Part shown: positions 26,250-33,630 of the stretch, in pieces
Layout of the letters: every line of letters starts with the position of its first letter
Position numbering within the stretch: the stretch's first letter is position 1
Virus record (IMG/VR): IMGVR_UViG_3300021247_000536
Span: 1-64,000 of that record
Strand: one strand, 5' to 3'
From: a virus
Length of the DNA: 64,000 bases
Translations under genes and position numbers: made by a program
The notes under the pieces: generated by a model
Told to the model about the DNA's origin: nothing
The model's input: only the letters and a program-made list of their open reading frames with translations
Databases searched by the model: none

Positions 26250-26281
26250 TTGACATTCACATTTATTTGTTAGTATATTTG
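26250..26281 (+). promoter_or_regulatory. Bacteroidota-type promoter
   Basis: TTGAC at 26250-26254 and TATATTTG at 26274-26281, TTG to -7 spacer 21, followed by ATG at 26310. It is nearly the same sequence as the promoter at 23205 and drives the plus cluster 26310-28246. Confidence 0.8.
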
Positions 26282-26309
26282 CAAAGTATAAACGGTTAAA
26301 AATGGTTTT

Positions 26310-26840
26310 ATGGAACTACGTAACAATGGTAATTATGACAGCCTTTCATTCATGGTGAAGGGTTTATCTGGCGATCAGCTGCAGCTGGCGCTTGCTGAGT
26401 ATGTCGTGTCTGTCGCGGCAAGACATTTTGGAAATCACCCAAAGGAAGAGGTAAAGGGCAGTGGTCGTCACATACGAGAACATGTATATGCTAGGTGTGC
26501 TGTGTATCACATCCTGAAGGTTGAAATTCCAAAAATTATTGATCTTGAGATTCACTATACGCTGAACTATATGACTAAGTTCTTTTGTAAAAAGAATCAT
26601 AGTTCAGCTATCCACGGCATCAAGACTCACAACAATCTTTTTGACACAAAGGATAAGGGTTATTACCCTATTTACAATGCCGTGTTGGAGGAAGTGACGA
26701 ATTGCATCCGGGAGTCAGTTATTATGGAGAGCCTTGAGGCTAAGCTTCAGTTCATTGACAACACTATTGCCGATCTTACGAAGACTCGTGCAGAGGTGAT
26801 GAGTAAGATCGAGAAGATCAAAAGCGAAGTAAACCAATAA
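26310..26840 (+). CDS. DnaA domain-IV-like DNA-binding protein
   Basis: 176 residues. Residues about 50-120 resemble the C-terminal DNA-binding domain of DnaA: a basic helix region (GRHIREHVYARCAVYHILK), then a helix-turn-helix with FFCKKNHSSAIHGIKTH that matches the DHTTVxHA-type signature. No AAA+ ATPase domain is present. The C-terminal 50 residues are a coiled coil (LEAKLQFIDNTIADLTKTRA). Such stand-alone domains could recognise the phage origin, block host initiation, or act as a transcription factor. It is the first gene of its transcript. Confidence 0.6.
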   Translation: MELRNNGNYDSLSFMVKGLSGDQLQLALAEYVVSVAARHFGNHPKEEVKGSGRHIREHVYARCAVYHILKVEIPKIIDLEIHYTLNYMTKFFCKKNHSSAIHGIKTHNNLFDTKDKGYYPIYNAVLEEVTNCIRESVIMESLEAKLQFIDNTIADLTKTRAEVMSKIEKIKSEVNQ

Positions 26841-26850
26841 AACAAAACAT

Positions 26851-27216
26851 ATGATGCAACATCAAGAGACGATGCTGAACTTTATTCACACGCTCGTAAA
26901 TTCAAACAATGATCTTAGCATTGAGCACAAGCCAAATGACATTTTAGATTATGTCGATCACCTGATTACTATTTTTAAGAATGGCAAGCCTTTTTATCAG
27001 GCAAAAGGATCTGGTCCTGATTCAGCTTCCGCGCATGACGCAGCTGTAGCTCTTTTGTTCTCTCAGCTTATGCAGCGCCTGACGTTAGACGCCCACGGCT
27101 TTGTATTTATCCTTGACTCTGGAAGTATCGACTTGCGTTTTGACCAAAGCAAGATGGGGGCTATTGTGCTCGACCAAAGCTTAAAGACATTAACCGTTAC
27201 GTTGGTATCCAAATGA
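26851..27216 (+). CDS. Hypothetical protein
   Basis: 121 residues, no recognised domain. The N-terminal half is helical with a DHLITIFKNGKPFY segment; the C-terminal half is beta-rich (FVFILDSGSIDLRFD). It lies 10 bases after the DnaA-like gene and overlaps the next gene by 4 bases, so it belongs to the same operon. Confidence 0.65.
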   Translation: MMQHQETMLNFIHTLVNSNNDLSIEHKPNDILDYVDHLITIFKNGKPFYQAKGSGPDSASAHDAAVALLFSQLMQRLTLDAHGFVFILDSGSIDLRFDQSKMGAIVLDQSLKTLTVTLVSK

Positions 27217-27689
27217 ATCCGCGCTACGGAACGTGTGTGAGATGTAGGAGGGTTGGGGACATAATTGTAAAGTCCCTGCCTTCTGAAGGATCTCTTTGCT
27301 CAGAGTGTAATGAGAAGAGGTTGCGCCTTGGTAAGGATGTGAAGAAGTCTTCTATTATAAAGAAAAAGGAGAAGCCTACAGGTGAGTCTGTGATGTTTGA
27401 GACGATATGGAATACAAGGCCGAGGGTGTCGTTTATCACAGGTCTGCCTTTGGGCATGGAGGCTAGATCGTTTTTCTTTGCTCACGTCTTGCCTAAGAGC
27501 ACCTATCCGGACTACCGGTTGCTTATGGAGAACGTGGTGTTGCTTACCTTTGATGAGCACCAGAAGTGGGATCAGGGTGGCCGTGACATCCTTCGTGATG
27601 ATCCTCGGTGGAGTAAGATGTTTGAACTTGAACGTAAACTAAAAGAACAGTATCATAATGAAAAAAATAGAGAAAAAAATCTACAATGA
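27213..27689 (+). CDS. Zinc-ribbon HNH-like (NinG-like) nuclease candidate
   Basis: 158 residues. An N-terminal zinc-ribbon-like pair (CVRCRRVGD, then CSECNEKR) precedes a Lys-rich linker and an HNH-like core: FFAHVLPKSTYPDYRL followed by ENVVLLTFDEHQKWD, which gives the first His, the Asn and the last His of the motif. This arrangement resembles NinG/Rap-type and phage HNH endonucleases acting in recombination. The start overlaps the previous stop by 4 bases. Confidence 0.6.
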   Translation: MNPRYGTCVRCRRVGDIIVKSLPSEGSLCSECNEKRLRLGKDVKKSSIIKKKEKPTGESVMFETIWNTRPRVSFITGLPLGMEARSFFFAHVLPKSTYPDYRLLMENVVLLTFDEHQKWDQGGRDILRDDPRWSKMFELERKLKEQYHNEKNREKNLQ

Positions 27690-27990
27690 GATTGTCCTTC
27701 AGGCATACAATGATTTTCCTGAAGAGGGTAAAATTGAAGTAGATGATCCAGAGAAGAAGCTATTTCGCGAGTGGGTAGGTGATCAAAAGAAAATATACAT
27801 GTACACGGCATACACTCCCGATAAGTTACGTGTAGGCGTTGTAGGTGTTCGTGGAATGCTTAAGTCGGTGCCGAACTGCACCTTTGCTTTTGGCGACCTA
27901 CAGTCATTCTTTGACTTCATCAAGCGCAACAACATCTCAGCTAAGTTCCCATTCATAAAGAAGGAGGAGGTTGCCAATGAGCCAGTTTAA
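27658..27990 (+). CDS. Hypothetical protein
   Basis: 110 residues, start inside the previous gene (32-base overlap) at an ATG that follows AACAGTATCATA. It has a basic N-terminus, a YTPDKLRVGVVGVRGML core and a FAFGDLQSFFDFIKRN segment. No family recognised. It also overlaps the next gene by 14 bases, part of a tightly packed cluster. Confidence 0.6.
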   Translation: MKKIEKKIYNEIVLQAYNDFPEEGKIEVDDPEKKLFREWVGDQKKIYMYTAYTPDKLRVGVVGVRGMLKSVPNCTFAFGDLQSFFDFIKRNNISAKFPFIKKEEVANEPV

Positions 27991-28246
27991 GAAGGGCGTC
28001 CTTGACAAGGATACGATGTATATCCTATCTAATGGCAGAAGAGCTCATGCAAACAATGATGAGACAAATCGTAAGATCAAGGCTGAGATAATCACCATGA
28101 GTGTGGGTGAGTACATTGAGTTTGAGAAGAAATATCTTAATGCGGTACGTGAGTTCTCTTCACGTCACCGCCACAAAAATCCTGAGAAGAAGTTTGCTGT
28201 GTACAAGCAGGGGATGTCAGAGGCTAGGATCGCTCGTATTAAGTAG
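27977..28246 (+). CDS. Small basic hypothetical protein
   Basis: 89 residues from ATG at 27977 (a TTG two codons earlier is less likely). It is Lys/Arg/His-rich (FSSRHRHKNPEKKFAVYK) with a helical middle. Its stop overlaps the 3' end of the convergent zincin gene by 8 bases. It may bind nucleic acid, judging only from charge. Confidence 0.6.
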   Translation: MSQFKKGVLDKDTMYILSNGRRAHANNDETNRKIKAEIITMSVGEYIEFEKKYLNAVREFSSRHRHKNPEKKFAVYKQGMSEARIARIK

Positions 28247-28862
28247 CGATGTGTTTGTTGAATGCCTCCTCGATGCTCTGAGGGATTACTGAGTAATCTT
28301 TTTGGAATGTCTTGGGGGCATTCTTTATTATCTCTTCGATGTACAGGGACTTATTTTTAGGAACCCACATACGTGACTTCTTCAGCCAGTAGTAGAAGTA
28401 CATGTATGTGTTGGCCATCATGGTGTATCTCTTGATGTCGATGGGTAGTCCGTACTCTTTTATTTTCTTGACGCTTCTCTTCTCGCAGTCGAGTTCTATC
28501 TTGACGATCTCCTCCACGGCTTTGTCTATTCTTTTCTTCCACATCCTTTTCCCGGACAGCCATTCATCCAGTGACGCAGACTTATCCATTCCATCAAAAA
28601 CAGCACGATCTTCTATCCATTGGTCTAGGTGGCATGACTCATGTATGAGTATGATCAGCCAGTTCTCGCCCTTTACTCCTGTGGACACTGCCAGCTCGAG
28701 ACTTCTAGGGTCTGAGCTGAAGAATCCAGAGGAGTAGATCTTGTGCCCGAGGTGGACCTTGGCTCCATTATGCATCCTGAATGTCACTCCATTCTCTATG
28801 CACGCCTTTGAGACGTCAGCAATTAGCTTGGCAACAGCTGGGTGATTCGGGATGCTTTTCAT
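28239..28862 (-). CDS. Zincin-like metallopeptidase
   Basis: 207 residues. ILIHESCHLDQW gives the zincin HExxH motif at His74, Glu75 and His78, with a downstream conserved helix rich in Glu (VEEIVKIELDCEKRS) that could give the third ligand. No signal peptide or membrane anchor is visible, so it acts in the cytoplasm. It is encoded 2 bases after the metallophosphoesterase in a two-gene minus operon within a plus-strand block. Substrate unknown. Confidence 0.7.
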   Translation of the reverse strand: MKSIPNHPAVAKLIADVSKACIENGVTFRMHNGAKVHLGHKIYSSGFFSSDPRSLELAVSTGVKGENWLIILIHESCHLDQWIEDRAVFDGMDKSASLDEWLSGKRMWKKRIDKAVEEIVKIELDCEKRSVKKIKEYGLPIDIKRYTMMANTYMYFYYWLKKSRMWVPKNKSLYIEEIIKNAPKTFQKDYSVIPQSIEEAFNKHIAT

Positions 28863-28864
28863 AC

Positions 28865-29911
28865 TTAATAGATTTTGCCGTTGATGATCTGCTTCTGATC
28901 TACCGAGAAACCTCCTTTGTCATCGATGATGTCCACATAGCAGAAGCCATGGACGTGCTCATTGATCTCCATATAGCCAGGCTCCAGCTCACACAGACAG
29001 CCATTGCTCCAGCATGTCAGCACCTCGCCATCGTACACCTTGCCGGAGTCTACAGTAAGCTTGTGGAAGTGGTTGACAACGACAGACCTCTTGTACTTGA
29101 GTCTGGCGTTACGGGCTGGGTTGACACCTCCTGTGCCAATCATCCTGTCGCCATGATCCACCAGAAGCTTCCCGAAGTACACCTTGCTTCTATAAGGTAT
29201 GTATTCAATGCCAAGCTCTCCAAGTCGGAGCAGTACATCCAGCCTAAACTCCTCGACACCTAGAAGGTCCGCGGCTTTGTTGGCAAGGTAGCGCTCCATC
29301 CTACGCTCATGGTTCCCTGGAATGTAATAAATAGGTATGCCCTTGAAGACCTTTCTCATATTGGCTAGAAGCTCACGTGTGATCTCTAGCTCTTCAGAAA
29401 GAGGAATACGACGGTCAGGATCCTTCTCGTGAAACGATAGCACGTGGAAGTCTATAAGATCTCCGTTGATAAAAACAGCCTGAGCCTTGCTCTTCTTGGC
29501 ATGGTGGTACGTAGCCTGGATAGCTTTCTTGTCATGGAACGGAGAGTGAAGATCTCCTATCAACAGAACTCTCTTAATAGACTTGGGTAACTGCCAGCGA
29601 TTACGTGGAACACTCAGGGAATCTGGCACAGGATAGAGCTTGTCGTAGTCTACCGGAACATGCTTAGGGACGTCTGGGTTCCGGCGTTCGTTGGATATCC
29701 GGTTGCGTTTACCTAGCGCTGAGCGGTAGTAGCGGACTAAGCTGCGAACATTCTCCACACTTTCAACAATGTTCTTATGCTTCTTGAATATCATATTCGC
29801 CAAAGCATTTGTACTAGTGCCCTTATACTCTTGACAGTAAGCTTTAACCTTTTCTCCAAGGACAGACTTCTTACGCCCGACCCGGCCAACCTTGTTTCCA
29901 TTTAATGCCAT
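28865..29911 (-). CDS. Metallophosphoesterase with N-terminal basic domain
   Basis: 348 residues from ATG at 29911; a more upstream ATG at 29983 would lie in the promoter. The calcineurin-like motifs are in order: GDLHSPFHD, NGDLIDFHVL, PGNHERRMERY, a DHGDR segment and NHFHK. The first 130 residues are basic and may contain a DNA-binding helix-turn-helix. Family members hydrolyse phosphodiesters or phosphomonoesters with two metal ions. The substrate could be nucleic acid, nucleotide or a phosphoprotein. It is driven by the minus half of the divergent promoter at 29938-29978. Confidence 0.8.
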   Translation of the reverse strand: MALNGNKVGRVGRKKSVLGEKVKAYCQEYKGTSTNALANMIFKKHKNIVESVENVRSLVRYYRSALGKRNRISNERRNPDVPKHVPVDYDKLYPVPDSLSVPRNRWQLPKSIKRVLLIGDLHSPFHDKKAIQATYHHAKKSKAQAVFINGDLIDFHVLSFHEKDPDRRIPLSEELEITRELLANMRKVFKGIPIYYIPGNHERRMERYLANKAADLLGVEEFRLDVLLRLGELGIEYIPYRSKVYFGKLLVDHGDRMIGTGGVNPARNARLKYKRSVVVNHFHKLTVDSGKVYDGEVLTCWSNGCLCELEPGYMEINEHVHGFCYVDIIDDKGGFSVDQKQIINGKIY

Positions 29912-29937
29912 AAAGATCTTTTTAGTTGTGAATATCA

Positions 29938-29978
29938 CAAAGATATCTTGCATGTACCGTATTTCAAAATTATCTTTG
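29938..29978. promoter_or_regulatory. Overlapping divergent promoters
   Basis: The 9-bp inverted repeat ACAAAGATA / TATCTTTGT places two identical -7 elements (TATCTTTG) at 29938-29945 (minus) and 29971-29978 (plus). The plus -33 TTG is at 29948-29950 (spacer 20) and the minus -33 TTG at 29965-29967 (spacer 19). Both promoters occupy the same 40 bases, so the two transcripts should compete. Confidence 0.78.
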
Positions 29979-29993
29979 TACAAACAACAATCA

Positions 29994-30131
29994 ATGGCTA
30001 AGTCATCATCAACATCTCAGAAGTCTGTCCTCAACAAAAAGAAGGAGGGTAAGTCTAAACGTAAGTTCGGTCCCAAGGAAGATAAGCCCAAGAAGTACAG
30101 GGGCCAGGGCCGTAAGGCTATCATATTGTAA
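29994..30131 (+). CDS. Small highly basic protein
   Basis: 45 residues (MAKSSSTSQKSVLNKKKEGK at the start, then KRKFGPKEDKPKKYRGQGRK), over one third Lys/Arg. The ATG follows AACAATCA. It is the first gene of the plus transcript and precedes a virion protein by 12 bases. Such short disordered basic proteins may bind nucleic acid or be packaged in virions. No family recognised. Confidence 0.6.
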   Translation: MAKSSSTSQKSVLNKKKEGKSKRKFGPKEDKPKKYRGQGRKAIIL

Positions 30132-30143
30132 ATCAACATTTAT

Positions 30144-31628
30144 ATGTCAGCACTAATCACCCTGTTGCAGGGTCCTGGGTATATGTCCATAGGATATACA
30201 TCCAACGGTTCCACGAACAGCATGTCCATCCTTAAGGAGAACTTCACGTTCAACTACAACAGCTCAACGGCTTCATTCTCAATATATGATGAATCGAAGA
30301 GGGCTCTTGAGTTTACTCTTGCCGACCTTGTCAGCCCTATTGTTGCTTCTGACGATCTTCTTATTGCCTGGCTTCAGTCTTTTATGGCTGACGCTTCCGG
30401 GACATCTACCTCTGCAGCTATGCTATACGATGCCTTTGGTCGTCAGCGTGTTTCTGAGCCGTATACTCTTGGTGACTACAAGCATCTGTACGGGTTGGAT
30501 ACTAACTTCCTGGATGTGACAGCCAACGGCGGCAGTGTAACCTTTCAGCCTAACAAGGCCTGCGCTCGCCTTTCTGTAACAACAGCTTCAGGCTCCTCTG
30601 CAATTCACCAGACCAAGTTCTATCACCAGTACATGCCTGGTAAGAGCCAGCTTATATTCAGCACCTTCAACCTATACAATGCAGTTCCTAACGTAACAAA
30701 GAGAACGGGGTACTTCGACGCCTACAACGGTATCTTCTTTGAGCAGGACGGAACAGGAAAGCTTAAGTTCGTCATCAGGACAGATGTGAGTGGAACACCA
30801 CTGGATTCAGAGTCCGTATCTCAGACCTCATGGAACGTAGATCCTTGTGACGGCTCCGGCCCTTCTGGCTTTCAGATTCAGATAGACCAGACACAGATCA
30901 TGTTCATCGAGATGCAGTGGCTGGGCGTTGGTCGTGTACGTGTAGGATTTGTCCATGACGGTAACTTCGTGGTGGCTCACGAGTTCTTCCATGACAACCA
31001 GCTTCCTACTGTATATATGAGTAACCCTAACCTTCCTGTACGTTGCGAGATCGTGGCTGACGGTGTTACAGATGGGGCATACTTCGACCAGATCTGTTCA
31101 ACTGTCCTTAGCGAAGGCGGCTATGTAGAGTCAGGCCAAGACTGGTCAGCATCTAATGGGTCAACAGTAAGATCCATAGCAGCCGGAGCCACCGTACCTC
31201 TGTTCGCCATCCGACTTACCGGCACCTTCAACACATACCTCAACCGTATGATCGTGAGACTGCAGCAGTTCAGCGCCTTCTCGACAAAGGAGCCACTGAG
31301 CTTCAGCGTGGTAAAGCTCCCGGGCATCGCTCAGCTCACCACAGCATCGGCATGGGTAGACGTAAGCTCAGGCAAATCAGGAGTACAGTACAACACCGGA
31401 GCTACGGCCTACACAGATGGAGAGGTGATATCCACAGGATACGTAGGAGCCTCATCATCAGGCAAGGAGTCAATAACATCAAACTCCAACCCGTCCACTG
31501 CCAAGAAGAACTATATCGTCCAGAACTATGCAAGCACAGACTCTGAGATATATGTCATCGTGGCAACCAACATAGGCACCACCACGACCACAGCAGGCGC
31601 TGCCATGCAGTGGAGGGAGATATACTAA
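30144..31628 (+). CDS. Virion-surface or fibre-like structural protein
   Basis: 494 residues. The motif YDAFGRQRVSEPYTLGDYKHLYG near residue 92-114 (split: YDAFGRQRVSEPYTL, GDYKHLYG) recurs in structural proteins of many environmental tailed phages. The rest is a beta-rich, Ser/Thr/Gly-rich protein without membrane segments, ending in MQWREIY. Codons become more C- and G-ending toward the 3' end. It is likely a head or tail fibre or decoration protein. The operon ends at the terminator near 31654-31686. Confidence 0.65.
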   Translation: MSALITLLQGPGYMSIGYTSNGSTNSMSILKENFTFNYNSSTASFSIYDESKRALEFTLADLVSPIVASDDLLIAWLQSFMADASGTSTSAAMLYDAFGRQRVSEPYTLGDYKHLYGLDTNFLDVTANGGSVTFQPNKACARLSVTTASGSSAIHQTKFYHQYMPGKSQLIFSTFNLYNAVPNVTKRTGYFDAYNGIFFEQDGTGKLKFVIRTDVSGTPLDSESVSQTSWNVDPCDGSGPSGFQIQIDQTQIMFIEMQWLGVGRVRVGFVHDGNFVVAHEFFHDNQLPTVYMSNPNLPVRCEIVADGVTDGAYFDQICSTVLSEGGYVESGQDWSASNGSTVRSIAAGATVPLFAIRLTGTFNTYLNRMIVRLQQFSAFSTKEPLSFSVVKLPGIAQLTTASAWVDVSSGKSGVQYNTGATAYTDGEVISTGYVGASSSGKESITSNSNPSTAKKNYIVQNYASTDSEIYVIVATNIGTTTTTAGAAMQWREIY

Positions 31629-31653
31629 AACCTCAGTCCCCCAGGATCCGGAT

Positions 31654-31686
31654 CACCTAGGCAAACAGGTGGGCCGTTTCTTTTTA
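31654..31686 (+). terminator. Terminator candidate after the structural gene
   Basis: CACCT (31654-31658) pairs with AGGTG (31667-31671), and a T-rich tail (GTTTCTTTTTAT) follows a few bases later. The stem is short, so efficiency is uncertain. Confidence 0.55.
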
Positions 31687-31955
31687 TAGGATAGGGCAGA
31701 CTCCCGCGGGAGTGTAACCCCATGAAGAAACAACCCCATATGTAAAAACCATACAGGTACCAGTACCACAAAACCCCTCCCCCCACCAAATTAACCGACA
31801 ATGCCAGGAAGGTGACAACATCCATAGGGCCCAGTATCTTTTAATTATATCAATATACGCAAAGAAAAAAGTCTCAAGCCCGTATCATATCGTATCATGC
31901 CGCATCAAAACACCAGATCCTTTGCATCAATTGATAATATTATATGTAGATACAT

Positions 31956-31994
31956 GGAAACAAAAAATACAAAAAACGTTTCCATCGTTTCCAT
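31956..31994. repeat. Origin-flanking direct repeat, copy 1
   Basis: GGAAAC, then A-rich spacer, then AAAAACGTTTCCATCGTTTCCA (written as AAAAACGTTTCCAT and CGTTTCCA). The last 22-23 bases match the copy at 32675-32697 except for one base. The element includes an imperfect inverted repeat of GGAAAC and GTTTCC. Confidence 0.75.
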
Positions 31995-32420
31995 AACCCC
32001 AAAAACAAACACCGGTATAGCTACACGTCTGCAGCCAGGGACCGGTGGGTTCGCTATAGCTTATACCGTTCCGAGGGAAACTGACTTCGCTTGTGCGTGA
32101 AATGACCTCCACTAGTGAGCTGGTCTTGCGGGAAGCTTCAGAGGTACTGTTAGATACAAAGGTACAATGCCGACAGGAGATAGGCAAATGAGGGGTATGG
32201 GGATTATATGTGTGGGGCGGGGAGTGTATTAACGTATTGGGCCACACCCCCTAGCGAACCCGAAACGCGCATATGCACCCGAGGGCACGCGCGGTAAGGA
32301 ATCCCTTATTCGGCTCAGCGCATGCAGGTAGGGTAGGGGAGGGCATACGCGCAGGTACGCATACGCACACACGCGTTTTGCTTCGCGCATACGCACGCAG
32401 GCAATGGATCGCGAGCAACA

Positions 32421-32545
32421 GCACAGGAAATCTGCACAGGAAATTTCACATGATCCGAATGCTATTTAACATAATGTAATTTATACAGCGCATCCATCGC
32501 GACAGGAATATGCACAGGCAAGCGCATGACAGGACGCAGGAAAAC
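32421..32545. other. Candidate replication origin: iterons around an AT-rich core
   Basis: Two exact GCACAGGAAAT units at 32421-32431 and 32434-32444 (13-base period) are followed by an AT-rich stretch (GCTATTTAACATAATG at 32461-32476, then TAATTTATACA). Four more related units follow: GACAGGAAT at 32501, GCACAGGCAA at 32512, GACAGGACG at 32528 and GCAGGAAAAC at 32536. ATCGCGA precedes each repeat group. Iterons next to an AT-rich unwinding region are the usual form of initiator-dependent origins. Function is inferred. Confidence 0.55.
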
Positions 32546-32658
32546 ACGCTGCAAACATCTGTAGGAATACGCGCACACACGTACACGCACGCACGCGGGT
32601 ATGCATATTCGCGCGGGTGATCAGGCATGCGGGATTCTATACAGGGCAAAGTCGGTCC

Positions 32659-32697
32659 GGAAACGTTTTACACGAAAAACGTTTCCATAGTTTCCAC
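32659..32697. repeat. Origin-flanking direct repeat, copy 2, with perfect inverted repeat
   Basis: GGAAACGTTTT (32659-32669) and AAAACGTTTCC (32676-32686) form a perfect 11-bp inverted repeat with a 6-base spacer, followed by a second half-site GTTTCCA. It repeats the element at 31956-31994 about 703 bases away in the same orientation. Confidence 0.75.
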
Positions 32698-32855
32698 TGT
32701 ATAGGTAAAAATTGAACATTCCCCACCCCTCCTAACTCATTCACAATCAACACATTGCACACTCATATCGCTGTAACACATTGACACGCAACAAGTTATA
32801 AAAATCGTATTTTTTTGTATAAATTATTCGTCCTGATTTTCAGCACATTACGTCA

Positions 32856-32892
32856 TTTCGACAACCAAAATTACGGATTTTTGGTTTCGACA
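32856..32892. repeat. Nested direct and inverted repeat
   Basis: TTTCGACA occurs at 32856-32863 and again at 32885-32892, enclosing an 8-bp inverted repeat AACCAAAA (32863-32870) and TTTTGGTT (32879-32886). It may be an operator or protein-binding site between the origin candidate and the early genes. Confidence 0.5.
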
Positions 32893-33088
32893 CTTGCAAA
32901 TTCAAAACATATGCCTTTACTTTGTCCCCGACAACGGTCAGAAACCCGATTTCCCCTGAGTCACTCGTTCTTTCACACGTCGCGTAAAATGTTGCCCTGT
33001 ACGGGTAGCCCCTTGGTTAAGCACATCTGCAATAGTGGTGTTAAACGATCAAGCGTGATACGGTTCTTTGACGTAATGAAGTTGCACA

Positions 33089-33330
33089 ACTACACAGGCG
33101 GATATGCTGTTATCTGTTCTGAGAGTCGCGAATATGGGTTAGTAGCCCGCTCAACGGTCATATGTAAATTGCCTTACTGGCAGACCACAGAGTAGAAGCG
33201 ATACGGATACGGGCAGTACCTGTGTAGTCAATTAGCGGATATCTTATCCGTGAAGTGGTGTGGCTGAAGGTTATGGATAAGTAACCTAGTCTCTATCGTG
33301 ATGTTAAAGCATAGAGGCTGAAGTATTCTT
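33089..33330 (+). ncRNA. Candidate structured RNA upstream of the early genes
   Basis: A perfect 10-bp helix, ACTACACAGG (33089-33098) with CCTGTGTAGT (33219-33228), encloses about 120 bases with smaller hairpins (GGG/CCC near 33139, TGCC/GGCA near 33170). Three hairpins follow: GCGGAT/ATCCGT near 33235, GGTTAT/TAACC near 33270, and CTCTAT/ATAGAG near 33290-33315. A frame of 126 codons overlaps it but lacks a good start context. It leads directly into the first early gene, so it may be a long leader or a stand-alone RNA. Confidence 0.5.
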
Positions 33331-33400
33331 TCCCTTGTTAATTCAGAATTGACCTTCTGCTACATTGCCGAAGGTGTGACTCGATTGTCACACAAGGGAA
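33330..33400 (+). promoter_or_regulatory. CTAAC-type hairpin element, copy 1 (three-way)
   Basis: TTCCCTTG (33330-33337) pairs with CAAGGGAA (33393-33400). Inside are a hairpin CCTTC/GAAGG (33353-33374) and a second hairpin TGTGA/TCACA (33375-33392) with an 8-base loop, which abuts the 3' arm of the outer stem. CTAACC follows immediately. It lies 20 bases before the ATG at 33421. Confidence 0.6.
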
Positions 33401-33420
33401 CTAACCAATCAACAATCAAC

Positions 33421-33576
33421 ATGAACACGAACACAATTTACGTAACAGTGACCATCGACAACGTCACCTATGGAGCAAACGTTAACACAGTGACAGGTCA
33501 CGTCGACTCTGCTGCTCCTGACAGTATCCACGATCTTCTCAGAGAGACAGCGCAAAGGTTAACTGAAGAGGCTTAA
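33421..33576 (+). CDS. Small hypothetical protein, first early gene
   Basis: 51 residues from ATG at 33421, which follows the AACAATCAAC leader after a hairpin element. Thr/Val/Asn-rich beta-type N-terminus (TIYVTVTIDNVTYGANV) and helical C-terminus (SIHDLLRETAQRLTEE). It is the first of about 30 small genes in this block. Function unknown. Confidence 0.6.
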   Translation: MNTNTIYVTVTIDNVTYGANVNTVTGHVDSAAPDSIHDLLRETAQRLTEEA

Positions 33577-33585
33577 TTAGCCGAA

Positions 33586-33607
33586 ACTACAGGCATTGTC
33601 CTGTAGT
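33586..33607 (+). promoter_or_regulatory. CTAAC-type hairpin element, copy 2 (simple)
   Basis: ACTACAGG (33586-33593) pairs perfectly with CCTGTAGT (33600-33607) around CATTGT, followed by CTTAACC. It is the simplest member of the family, located between two small genes and lacking the inner stem. Confidence 0.5.
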
Positions 33608-33630
33608 CTTAACCAATAAAAATAACCATC

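Larger units (their letters stand above)
31629..33329. other. 1.7-kb non-coding region with repeats
   Basis: No reading frame here has the start context or composition of the neighbouring genes. It contains a perfect palindrome ACTCCCGCGGGAGT (31700-31713), an IR GGTAC/GTACC (31757-31768), G-rich tracts near 32190-32225, alternating purine-pyrimidine tracts (CGCATACGCGCAGG type) at 32343-32400 and 32567-32600, iteron-like repeats with an AT-rich core (32421-32545), and long direct repeats at 31956 and 32659. It is the best candidate for the replication origin and its control region. Confidence 0.7.

Noticed and set aside
31927-32247. Minus-strand frame of 106 codons in the origin region
   Set aside because: It is His/Pro/Ser-rich by virtue of the repeats it crosses, has no promoter, and spans one of the direct repeats.
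32781-32817. Promoter TTGACA with TATTTTTTTG before the early block
   Set aside because: The distance between the elements is about six bases longer than in all the convincing promoters here.
32815-33195. Open frame of 126 codons in the non-coding region
   Set aside because: Start lacks the A-rich leader seen elsewhere, residue composition is unlike neighbouring proteins, and the frame overlaps strong RNA helices at 33089-33228.
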